Below are positions 12,143 through 21,782 of a DNA stretch of 64,000 bases, in pieces. How positions within the stretch are numbered: the first letter of the stretch is position 1; each line of letters opens with the position of its first letter. The translations under genes and the position numbers were made by a program. Origin of the DNA: Bolinopsis microptera (lineage: Eukaryota; Ctenophora; Tentaculata; Lobata; Bolinopsidae). The notes under the pieces are model-generated. The model made no database searches, was not told where the DNA came from, and saw only the letters and a program-made list of their open reading frames with translations. The stretch spans positions 4,583,246 through 4,647,245 of the forward strand of contig NC_087081.1 of the NCBI RefSeq assembly GCF_026151205.1, read 5' to 3'.

Positions 12143-12629
12143 GGGTCTTACTACATTTTAGCGTCAACAAAAGTTTCTTTTCAATTATTTTTCTTCTTTC
12201 GGAACTCTTTTATTTTGCAGTTCAGTTCGAACATAGTTTATACCATAAAGCTATAACCATCTCCTTTATTTTCCAGTTCGGCTCCGTGAGAAATAGAGCT
12301 AGTAACCTGATAGCTGAGCCGCAGAGTAGTCTTGCTTTGTCCACACGGTTTAGTAAGGTCACATGACCACGCTATATACTACAATCGTATCATATTGTGT
12401 GACTGTGTGTGTGTTTTGGGAGCTAGTGTCGTGTGCGATGTTTTATATAGTGCGTTAAGTTTCATGATGTGATGTATTATCGCAGAAATAACGTGCTTAT
12501 GATACTTTGTAGGTCAGTTATACAGTTATACAGTTATAAATACACTATACAGTGGGTTTATTGTTTCATGTTTCATTGCTTTCTAGTGAACTGTTGATCA
12601 CATCTTGATTCTGTTTGACTTTTGATATG
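12143..12629. other. Intergenic, nothing recognised
   Basis: AT-rich sequence with a short TACAGTTA repeat near 12516-12540. No gene or domain is recognised. Confidence 0.4.
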
Positions 12630-12895
12630 ATTGGAGACAGTTGATATTCCGTCTTACAGCTACAGGGTTAACAGTGAGCTTGATTTAAGGACTGAGTGTG
12701 ACTTAGGAAGCTGTTTGATTTTTGATATGATTGGAGACAGTTGATATTGTGCTACTGGGTTAACAGTGAGCTTGATTTAAGCACTGAGTGTGACTTAGGA
12801 AGCTGTTTGACTTTTGATATTCCGTCTTACAACATTTCTGGCGCTACAGGGTTAACAGTGAGCTTGATTTAAGGACTGAGTGTACAGGGTTAACA
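12630..12895. repeat. Approximately 90-bp direct repeats at LINE insertion target
   Basis: Three partial copies of a unit containing GTTAACAGTGAGCTTGATTT, then AAGGACTGAGTGTGACTTAG and GATATGATTGGAGACAGTTG. A further piece lies at 15517-15595 on the other side of the LINE, so the LINE landed inside this repeat. Confidence 0.75.
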
Positions 12896-15516
12896 CTGTA
12901 GAGATCCTGAGACGTTCGATCTGTACGACCTATTTGCTTTTCACAAATTCTTCAACGACCTCTACAACCAAAAGTGCAAGGATCCATCCCACCGTGAACT
13001 TCAAGCCCACAACGCAAGCAATGATGGGAGCAGCCACCCTGACCTACCAACTGAAGTGGAAAATCTTAACATGGAGTTCACTCTACAAGAGCTTGAAAAG
13101 GTGATCAACAAACTCAAAAACAACAAGAGCGTATCACTGGACCTAATATCGAACGAGATGCTCAAGAACTCCAAACTTTGCCTAAGGAAAGTTCTTCTCA
13201 AGTTGTTCAACGGCTGCCTGGAACAGGGGACTTACCCATGGAATTGTTCGATAACCACCCCTCTCCACAAGAAGGGCGACAAACAGAACCCTGACAACTA
13301 TAGGGCAATAACTGTTGGAAGCTGTCTAGGGAAGCTATTTGCTTCTCTTCTCCTTGAAAGACTTATCGACTTCCGCAAAGTTATCTGCCCCGATTTCCCC
13401 CACCAACTTGGCTTCAGAGCGGGTGCACAGTGCTCGGATCACATCCTTACAATTACCACAATCATTGAGAAATACACGAAAAAGCTCAAAAAGAGAGTGT
13501 TTGCTTGTTTTGTTGACTACCGGAAAGCGTTCGATACGGTGTGCAGAGAAGCACTCATGTATAAACTCAATCACCTTGGTATCGGAGGGAACTTCTTCGC
13601 TTGCCTTAAGAACATGTACAGCAACTCGGTGACCCGCATCAAACTGATCCAAAAACTATCGGAGACCATTGATGTCACCATTGGAACAGAGCAAGGGCAT
13701 CCAATGTCTCCTGAATTGTTTAAAATATACATCTACGACCTCTCCATCTATCTAGCAGCCCTAGAAGATCTCTCTGTCCCCGAACTTAATGGCTTCCCAG
13801 TCAACCACCTGCTCTGGGCCGACGATCTCATCCTTTTAGCTCTCGACCACCAAAGCCTTCAGAAAGAGCTTGACTGCCTAAATGAATTTGCAAGCAAATG
13901 GGAGCTATCTATCAACATTGATAAGACTAAAATAATGGTCTTCAACTCAAGCTCGCGGGTGCTAAACTGCTCGTACGGGTTCAAGCTTGGACAGCTCGAC
14001 ATCTCTCCAACAAGGTCCTACTGCTATCTAGGTATCCAGCTCAGCCTCAATGGATCTTTTAAATGCGCCATGAACGAACTGAGGAAGAAGGCGCTTCGAG
14101 CATTCTTTTCGATAAAACGCATGGTAGACACCAGAGCTCTGACCACCAAAACCATGCTAAAGCTAATTGACTGTCTGGTGAAACCGGTAGCAACTTACGC
14201 CTGTCAGATATGGCTACCCTCGACTCACCTCATGAAAGAAATGGCGCGTGAACCCAGCCAAAGACACAACCTATCAAAAGTTGCAGCAAAAGACAGTCTT
14301 GAGACAACACACCTCAAAATGCTGAAATGGGTACTGGGTGTGCACAAGAAAACTAACAACAACTTCTGTTACGGGGATACAGGAAGGATGCCCTGGGCCC
14401 TCTCAGTTCTGCCACAATGCCTCAGATACTTTGGAAGACTTTCCGGAGCTTCTTCTGAGATGAACAGTGTCAATTTTTTAGTATCTCAAGCGTTTCAGGA
14501 ACAGAAAAATCTTAACCTCTCCTGGTACGAGAAACTTAGCTCTGTGGCTCATTATGAAACAGAAGCAGCTCATGGCACCATGAGGGATGTCTTTATCAGT
14601 GACTGGAGGGTGGACCTGGGATCGCAAACCAAGATGCAGTTCTACAACCAAATCAAGGAGGAATTTGGAGAAGAGCAGTACCTCAATCTGAAGAGCAGGC
14701 AATTCCGAACGAATACAGCTAAAATCCGCTCCAGCAGCCACGACCTGATGATAGAACGAGGGCGTTACACGAAGGAGGCCGGAGTCTGGCCAAGAGCATG
14801 CAGATTCTGCTGCGATAGGGATCACGTTCTCGGCTTCGAATACCTTCCCTTCTTTGAAGGCACGATTATTGAAGACGAGGAACACTGCCTTACTGAGTGC
14901 CCCATGTACCACTCAGTACGATCTTCTCTCTCAGATGACCTCAAACGGCTTTTACTTCTCAGGAACTACAAAGACATGATGAATTCAGCCCACATAGAAG
15001 AACTGGGCAAGTTTCTCAGCAGCTGTCATCGCATCAGAAATCCGAAAAAGACACCAACATCGTCTTCCACTTGATCTAACACATCCGGTAATGATTCCGA
15101 GTCACTGTCTTAAGGACATTCTAACTACCCCAGTGTCCCTTAAATGAGTGTTCGAACTGTTTTCATTCGGAGTTACAGTTGCATAATTTACGCCCGTCTT
15201 TGAGTTTGTGTGTAATCTTTCTTGATAGTGTATTTTTGACTTTTGGAGTAACTTTGTGAATTTTATGAACCTCTCCTGCATAATTTATTACCTTATCGGT
15301 GCATTACCCACTTTAATCCGGTTAAATTATTATATTTGATCTTGTTTCCTTTTCGTACAGATTGTAGTGAAGTTAATTTTTTTACGTGTTTTGGTTCTTA
15401 TTTATGATTTTTTTAATAATTATGTTATTTATTTCATTGATGTATTGTCACGACGGGTTCGTTAGTGTTCCCTCTGACTATTTCAGTTTAATTCCAGTTT
15501 AATTCCAGTTTAATTC
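12896..15516 (+). mobile_element. 5'-truncated LINE insertion with microsatellite tail and 40-bp target duplication
   Basis: The insertion is bounded by a 40-bp direct repeat, 12856-12895 and 15517-15556, identical by eye. Its 3' end consists of three TTTAATTCCAG units at about 15484-15516. LINEs of several clades end in such short tandem repeats rather than poly(A). The coding frame is open right up to the 5' junction at 12897, which marks 5' truncation during target-primed insertion. The flank is itself repetitive, so part of the 40 bp may pre-date the insertion. Confidence 0.8.
12897..15074 (+). CDS. LINE ORF2 fragment: reverse transcriptase plus C-terminal zinc-knuckle region
   Basis: One uninterrupted frame of 725 codons. 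Visible reverse-transcriptase motifs in order are LHKKGDKQNPDNYRAITVG, HQLGFRAGAQCSDHI, the palm motif FVDYRKAFDTVCREAL with its catalytic aspartate, GTEQGHPMSPELFKIYIYDL, and LLWADDLILLA (WADD box). After the thumb comes a Cys-His cluster (CRFCC, then EDEEHCLTECPMY) typical of the C-terminus of several LINE clades. No endonuclease domain remains. An ATG-like start inside (GTG at 13056, ATG at 13071) has no meaning for a truncated copy. The frame has no stops and so looks recent. The WADD box and C-terminal Cys-His cluster differ from the LINE at 641-2278, so this is a different clade. Confidence 0.92.
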   Translation, partial: CRDPETFDLYDLFAFHKFFNDLYNQKCKDPSHRELQAHNASNDGSSHPDLPTEVENLNMEFTLQELEKVINKLKNNKSVSLDLISNEMLKNSKLCLRKVLLKLFNGCLEQGTYPWNCSITTPLHKKGDKQNPDNYRAITVGSCLGKLFASLLLERLIDFRKVICPDFPHQLGFRAGAQCSDHILTITTIIEKYTKKLKKRVFACFVDYRKAFDTVCREALMYKLNHLGIGGNFFACLKNMYSNSVTRIKLIQKLSETIDVTIGTEQGHPMSPELFKIYIYDLSIYLAALEDLSVPELNGFPVNHLLWADDLILLALDHQSLQKELDCLNEFASKWELSINIDKTKIMVFNSSSRVLNCSYGFKLGQLDISPTRSYCYLGIQLSLNGSFKCAMNELRKKALRAFFSIKRMVDTRALTTKTMLKLIDCLVKPVATYACQIWLPSTHLMKEMAREPSQRHNLSKVAAKDSLETTHLKMLKWVLGVHKKTNNNFCYGDTGRMPWALSVLPQCLRYFGRLSGASSEMNSVNFLVSQAFQEQKNLNLSWYEKLSSVAHYETEAAHGTMRDVFISDWRVDLGSQTKMQFYNQIKEEFGEEQYLNLKSRQFRTNTAKIRSSSHDLMIERGRYTKEAGVWPRACRFCCDRDHVLGFEYLPFFEGTIIEDEEHCLTECPMYHSVRSSLSDDLKRLLLLRNYKDMMNSAHIEELGKFLSSCHRIRNPKKTPTSSST

Positions 15517-15595
15517 CAGTGAGCTTGATTTAAGGACTGAGTGTACAGGGTTAACAGTGAGCTTGATTTAAGGACTGAGTGTGACTTAGGAAGCT

Positions 15596-16690
15596 ATACA
15601 GGGTACAGGCCTTTGTTGTTAAAAAGTTAACGACGCCACCGCATAAACGTTTACACGTCACTTTTCAATTTATTTATCATGTTCATGGTCAAGTTACCGA
15701 TTTTGCAGCAATCTAGAATTATAACTGTTACGAACTCATTGTACCTTCTGTTCTTTTACACTGACGAGTTTCAGAGGAGGTTCCGCGTTTAGGGAAAGTA
15801 CCTTGTCGGTTATAATTGTAGTGACTTTTTTATTACTAGGTTAACTAAAAAAACATTTTACTTGGTTTGCTGCTAGATTTTGTAAATACAGAAAAATAAG
15901 TGGAGTGGTGAATTAAGCTTAATAATTTACTAAGTGTCAGTTTTACTAAAACTTTCAGTTGTTTCTGAGGAATAATAGGTAAAATAAAAACTTAAAAACT
16001 TTTAAAGGTTCTTAGTTTAATAACCCAGTCTATATTGCAACTTTTAAAAAATAATTGGTGAAATGACGTAGTAGGTCTGTATTTTCATGTCAATGCCTCA
16101 TAAACGTAAAACACTTTATTGTTTCCTAAATTCCTAGTAGGCTTGAATTACAGGATATTACAGTATAAGTTGGTGACGTTAGTGCACCTAGCTCACGATC
16201 ACTGGATAACTTACATGATTTGATTAACACTTTTATGTTATTTGGCTTATAATTTGTATATGCAAGTGCTATAATTGGTTAATTAGCTGTATAATTGCCC
16301 ATATTATGTTATTTCAGTGTGAATATAAAAGTTCTTGTACTCTTCCACAGTCTTATCTTTCATTTATTTGCTTATCACATTATTTGTCTTTTATTTTGCT
16401 GCAAGTCACTGTTAATATATTAAAATGTCATAATCAATCAGTCGTTGTGATGGATACAAATTTACCGCTTTTTACACTTCAGTCATTTTTCTTAGTTTCT
16501 TTATTCCGAATCTCGTATTATTTTCAGTCTTATCAAAAATGTAACCAAACGAATTATTTTCTGCTATGAATCAAAACATTTTTGTCTTGGCACGCTTTTA
16601 ATTTGGCATTGCAACTCCATTTCTGTTAGTTTTGATTTCATTATTTCAGTACATAACAATCTCATTCTTATAATTACTATTTTTTGCTAG
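15596..16690. other. Intergenic; upstream flank of glutaredoxin gene
   Basis: AT-rich. An 87-codon frame at 16306-16569 is hydrophobic and low in complexity and is not supported as a gene. No promoter motif is identifiable. Confidence 0.4.
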
Positions 16691-18790
16691 GAAATGAGGG
16701 ATGTAATACGATGATTAAACTACAAATCAGCTAAAAAGGAACCTGCCATGTGAAAATGCCAAAGAAAACAAAAGGCTGCAAAAAGGGAGCATCTCCTGTG
16801 AATGGTAAAAGATTAGTCTCCGATTCTTTTTTGTTGCTTGGTGGAATATTTAATATTACCAATATACGAAATCCCTATTTAATTCACACGATGAGCGGTT
16901 GACATCACTGAACTTTCTGATAATCGTAATATTCTAAATTATGTAAACTAATAAGTCTCGACCACTGAAAGTACCATGTATTTGTGAATTTCTTTTTTCC
17001 AATTTCTTCAATAAGAAACAGCACCAGTATGATTCGAACTGATTTATTGATAACAATTCAGAGTCAGCGGCCGGGAAGTTCGTACGAGAATCATTGAGCT
17101 CAAATAAAGTGGTTGTGTTCGTCGGGACGGAGGACCCCTTTTCTATCCGAGCACTAGCTGCACTCAGGTACTTTTTAATTATTTTAGAGAGCTGCTGGAC
17201 CTATAAAATGGCCCACGAAAGGATAGTATGAGGGTGCTGTTCCTGGGGTATGGCAACCCTTACTTACAGCTAGGGTCATGAAAAAAGAAAGTTGGGACTA
17301 AGTGGTTATAGCTCATGAAAAATGGAGCGATAATTTAATTTGTCTCATAATATGAGACAAATTAAAAAATCGTTTCATTTTTCAATTATCTCTTTATATA
17401 AATATAATAATAATATGAACAATTATCATAATTCGCTTAGAGGTTGTAAAACTGGGATTTTGCTACGTTTAAGAATGTAATTGTAGTATAAAATGCTTGA
17501 AATGTGACGTATTACTCTGCAAATTAAGAATTATGCTACCCATTTAAAGATTTGTGTGTAAGTTCATTGTTTAGGTTAACAAATAATATAAACTCAAGTG
17601 AGATATCATCTTTCAAGTGAGATATCATCTTTCAAGTGAGATATCATCTTTCAAGTGAGATATCATCTTTCAAGTGAGATATCATCTTTCAAGTGAGATA
17701 TCATCTTTCAAGTGAGATATAATCTTTCAAGTGAGATATCATCTTTCAAGTGAGATATCATCTTTCAAGTGAGATATCATCTTTCAAGTGAGATATCATC
17801 TTTCAAGTGAGATATCATATTTCAAGTGAGATATCATCTTTCAAGTGAGATATCATCTTTCAAGTGAGATATCATCTTTCAAGTGAGATATCATCTTTCA
17901 AGTGAGATATCATCTTTCAAGTGAGATATCATCTTTCAAATGAGATATCATCTTTCAAGTGAGATATCATCTTTCAAGTGAAAATCATCTTTCAAGTGAG
18001 ATATCATCTTTCAAGTGAGATATCATCTTTCAAGTGAGATATCATCTTTTAAGTGAGATATCATCTGTCAAGTGAGATATCATCTTTCAAGTGAGATATC
18101 ATCTTTCAAGTGAGATAACATCTTTCAAGTGAGATATCATCTTTCAACCCCAGGAGAAGTGGTGTTAAGACGAAGGTGATGAGTAGTGTACTGATAAGCG
18201 GATTGCAGGCGGAGGAAGATATCAGAGATCACTTCCTCGAGGTATCTGATGGCAGAAGTGTAAGTAAAACATTTGATATTATCGTCTATCACTTTACAAG
18301 TAAGACCTATTCTAGACTGGTCATCAAAAGGGTTACCACCCTTGCAATAGTACTTTGTATCACTACTACTAGTCTAGAATGGCAGAATCGAGTTACGTAT
18401 TACTACTCTACCAACTGCCAATTTGAATTAGAACAAGAAATACGTTTTGATAATGCGGTCTGCGTTTTCATGATCCATGATCCTGGAAATGGTTTATTGG
18501 ATGAAAAAAATTTTCAAGATGGTTCACAAACCTTATGAATCTTTTGCAATTACTCAAAAGATATAAAAAATGAGAATCACCTAAGAAATATATTTCTCGA
18601 TTCAAAAATTGGTGCATTATCCGGGTCTTTATTTACCTGATCTCCTAACAACTGTTTTCAGTTACCAAGAGTATTTGTTAACGGCAAGTTTGTCGGAGGA
18701 GCAAGTGATTTGGAGTTCCTGGAAATCACGGGCGAGCTGCAAGATCTCTTGAAACAGGCTAAATGCTATAAACCTGTCAAACCCTTTTAA
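16691..18790 (+). CDS. Glutaredoxin-like protein lacking both active-site cysteines (four exons)
   Basis: Exons: 16691-16804 (ATG at 16756), 17062-17167, 18154-18259 and 18662-18790 (TAA). All introns are GT-AG and all phases join, giving about 129 residues, the usual length of a small GLRX2-type glutaredoxin. Exon 2 encodes the first helix and strand (FVRESLSSNKVVVF) and then GTEDPFSIRAL, where family members have a CPYC or CSYC motif. Here the tetrad is DPFS, so the nucleophilic and resolving cysteines are both gone. Exon 3 ends in GRS and exon 4 begins LPRVFVNGKFVGGASD, which keeps the cis-proline and the GGxxD glutathione-contact motif. Family members reduce disulfides with glutathione or bind Fe-S clusters. 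This one should be redox-dead but could still bind glutathione. Two short upstream ORFs (16694, 16709) precede the ATG. Intron 2 holds a 28-copy minisatellite. AATAAA occurs near 19005. The first exon start is the least certain part. Confidence 0.85.
17598..18146. repeat. 20-bp minisatellite in glutaredoxin intron 2, abutting the 3' splice site
   Basis: About 27 copies of CAAGTGAGATATCATCTTTC, very homogeneous, with single variants (ATATAATC, GTGAAAATC). The last unit ends eight bases before the exon at 18154, so it supplies the region just upstream of the acceptor CCCCAG. Confidence 0.95.
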
Positions 18791-19205
18791 GATACCTTAT
18801 TAACAACGTTTGGAGATTGGAGTGGGGGTTTCTGCGAGTATGACCAACGAGAAACTTCTTCAAGACGTCCGATTAATGACTTTTTTGTTGATTGATTTAG
18901 AATTTCGGTGGGTTGTTTAAATACGATATGCATCCCAGTGTATCCATACTAAATTTCAGAAAATTTTCCAGTGCCTAATTTCAAATAACATTAGAAATAG
19001 TTAACAATAAATAGATATAATACTTATCCATTATCCATTCTAGTAAACTTATTATTATTTGCTTAATTAAAGATCCCGGAGTATAGTCCTAGAGACGTTA
19101 TAGTCGTAGAGTACTTTAGAGACGTTAAAGTCGTAGAGTTCTTTTAAAGGGAGACAATTAAAGTTTTTATGTCATTTAGAAAACAGTTTGCAATACCTTA
19201 ACCTT
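18791..19205. other. Downstream flank of glutaredoxin gene
   Basis: A likely 3' UTR and short spacer. It has an AATAAA near 19005 and a doubled motif (AGAGACGTTATAGTCGTAGA and a variant) at 19090-19140. The neighbouring gene ends toward it from the other strand. Confidence 0.45.
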
Positions 19206-20491
19206 AAAAACTTTATTTGCAAAATCTTTACCTTTGGATGAAAATTTCATGCTGCGATTTTAGAAAAGGTTGTTTTGTTATTGATATTTTTCAGGTTAAC
19301 GTATCGTATTATAGCAATATAATTTGGCGAGGGTTTATCATTTTATCTTATGGTATCTTGCTAATATGTTTAAGTCTAGTCTTGTAGTTAGGCCACTTTG
19401 ATCACGCCATGAAATATACGTTTTGAGAGTTATTGTTACTGCATGACCATTCATGGTGGAAATATAAGGTTTATACAATGATTATATTCAAGATTTTAGA
19501 TATTTTAAAGACGCAAGTTGTATTTTGTTTAGATTAAAGCAGGATGAATAATACAGTGTTACTGTTAAAATAATCCAGTTACTTTGCAAACACAAATTGA
19601 TCAATAAAAACTCAGTCTAAGTAACTTTGCCAAGTAATATGCCAAGTAAACTCATTTAAAAATTATTCAATTAAAAAATATACAAGTATGCTCAACATAC
19701 GATTGCATTCAAATCATATTTATCACCGTTCATATCTGAAAAGATGAAAGATTGCTGATGGTAAGTAAAAATATTTAAACTGTTATCTTTTCGTGGAATT
19801 AGAAAACAATCCAAGTCAGAGGAAAATCAGGAAATATATTGTAAGACTTGAATTAGGCATGCTTTTATACAGATATTAGTTGTGTTTTTTCGGTTAAAAA
19901 CTAATTTTAATATAAAAATGTAAGACCACGATTATACCATCTTAAAATATCATGTGATCCCTCGTCTTTTATCTAAATGTATCTAAAATGGTACCAGAAT
20001 TACTTCATACGTGCATAACGGAATCGTAAATATTCATTATTCAATAATTTCCCCTTTGCCAAATCCGAAACAATCGAAGCTTTAACTAATGTTCACTGCC
20101 AAAAGCAGCAGTTTTAACTAATCCTTGTAAAAGTTCTCCTTCGATCTCATCAAGACAAGCCAGTTCCTTGATCCGGGATAGATCCGGAATGTTCTCCAAC
20201 AGTTCTGATAATCTCGCTTCTTTTTCCTCTGACACTACAACAGGGTCCAAGATACTTTTAAGATCGATCTGAAATAATAACAGGGTTACATGATAATGAT
20301 ACAATTGACCGTATAACTGAATGATTCAAAATAGAAATCAATGCAGTGATTTGTTACAAAATTGAAAGTTTGATAGTTCAGTTTTAGGGATTTAATTTTC
20401 CATGGTCCGTGAGTAACTGTGACAAGACTTTGAACGTTCAATTGGAGCAATTATTTGAACATACATAGCAGTGAGAGAAAATAATCTTCGT
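19206..20491. repeat. 1.29-kb tandem duplication, distal copy (contains spare terminal exon)
   Basis: The segment starting AACTTTATTTGCAAAATC is repeated from about 20498. Differences are scattered substitutions plus small indels (an 8-bp difference near 20035). The duplicate contains a full copy of the last coding exon of the minus-strand gene at 20086-20268 with its acceptor (TTATTTCAG) and stop codon intact. Confidence 0.9.
20086..20268 (-). pseudogene. Duplicate last exon of the unknown minus-strand gene
   Basis: The coding sequence of 61 codons including the stop gives the same peptide as 21370-21552 (IDLKSILDPVVVSEE to AAFGSEH). It lies farther from the upstream exons, so it would be used only if the proximal exon were skipped. 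No upstream coding exon was duplicated with it. It could be an unused relic or an alternative terminal exon giving the same protein with a different 3' UTR. Confidence 0.75.
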
Positions 20492-20497
20492 CACCAA

Positions 20498-21782
20498 AAA
20501 CTTTATTTGCAAAATCTTTAACTTTGGATGAAAATTTCATGCTGCGATTTTAGAAAAGGTTGTTTTGTTATTGATATTTTTCAGGTTAACGTATCGTATT
20601 ATAGCAATATAATTTGGCGAGGGTTTATCATTTTATCTTATGGTATCTTGCGAATATGTTTAAGTCTAGTCTTGTAGTTAGGCCACTTTGATCACGCCAT
20701 GAAATATACGTTTTGAGAGTTATTGTTACTGCATGACCATTCATGGTGGAAATATAAGGTTTATACAATGATTATATTCAAGATTTTAGATATTTTAAAG
20801 ACGCAAGTTGTATTTTGTTTAGATTAAAGCAGGATGAATAATACAGTGTTACTGTTAAAATAATCCAGTTACTTTGCAAACACAAATTGATCAATAAAAA
20901 CTCAGTCTAAGTAACTTTGCCAAGTAATATGCCAAGTAAACTCATTTAAAAATTATTCAATTAAAAAATATACAAGTATGCTCAACATACGATTGCATTC
21001 AAATCATATTTATCACCGTTCATATCTAAAAAGATGAAAGATTGCTGATGGTAAGTAAAAATATTTAAACTGTTATCTTTTCGTGGAATTAGAAAACAAT
21101 CCAAGTCAGAGGAAAATCAGGAAATATATTGTAAGACTTGAATTAGGCATGCTTTTATACAGATATTAGTTGTGTTTTTTCGGTTAAAAACTAATTTTTA
21201 ATATAAAAATGTAAGACCACGATTATACCATCTTAAAATATCATGTGATCCCTCGTCTTTTATCTAAATGTATCTAAAATGGTACCAGAATTACTTCATA
21301 CGTGCATAATGGAATCGTAAATATTCAATAATTTCCCCTTTGCCAAATCCGAAACAATCGAAGCTTTAACTAATGTTCACTGCCAAAAGCAGCAGTTTTA
21401 ACTAATCCTTGTAAAAGTTCTCCTTCGATCTCATCAAGACAAGCCAGTTCCTTGATCCGGGATAGATCCGGAATGTTCTCCAACAGTTCTGATAATCTCG
21501 CTTCTTTTTCCTCTGACACTACAACAGGGTCCAAGATACTTTTAAGATCGATCTGAAATAATAACAGGGTTACATGATAATGATACAATTGACCGCATAA
21601 CTGAATGATTCAAAATAGAAATCAATGCAGTGATTTTTTACAAAATTGAAAGTTTGATAGTTCAGTTTTAGGGATTTAATTTTCCATGGTCCGTGAGTAA
21701 CTGTGACAAGACTTTGAACGTTCAATTGGAGCAATTATTTGAACATACATAGCAGTGAGAGAAAATAATCTTCGTCACCAAA
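20498..21782. repeat. 1.29-kb tandem duplication, proximal copy
   Basis: Second copy of 19206-20491. Its right edge coincides, within a few bases, with the 5' splice site of the exon at 21779-21861. The duplicated block therefore consists of the last intron, the last exon and downstream sequence. Confidence 0.88.

Noticed and set aside
16306-16569. 87-codon hydrophobic frame upstream of glutaredoxin
   Set aside because: AT-rich low-complexity translation with no start context or splice connection.
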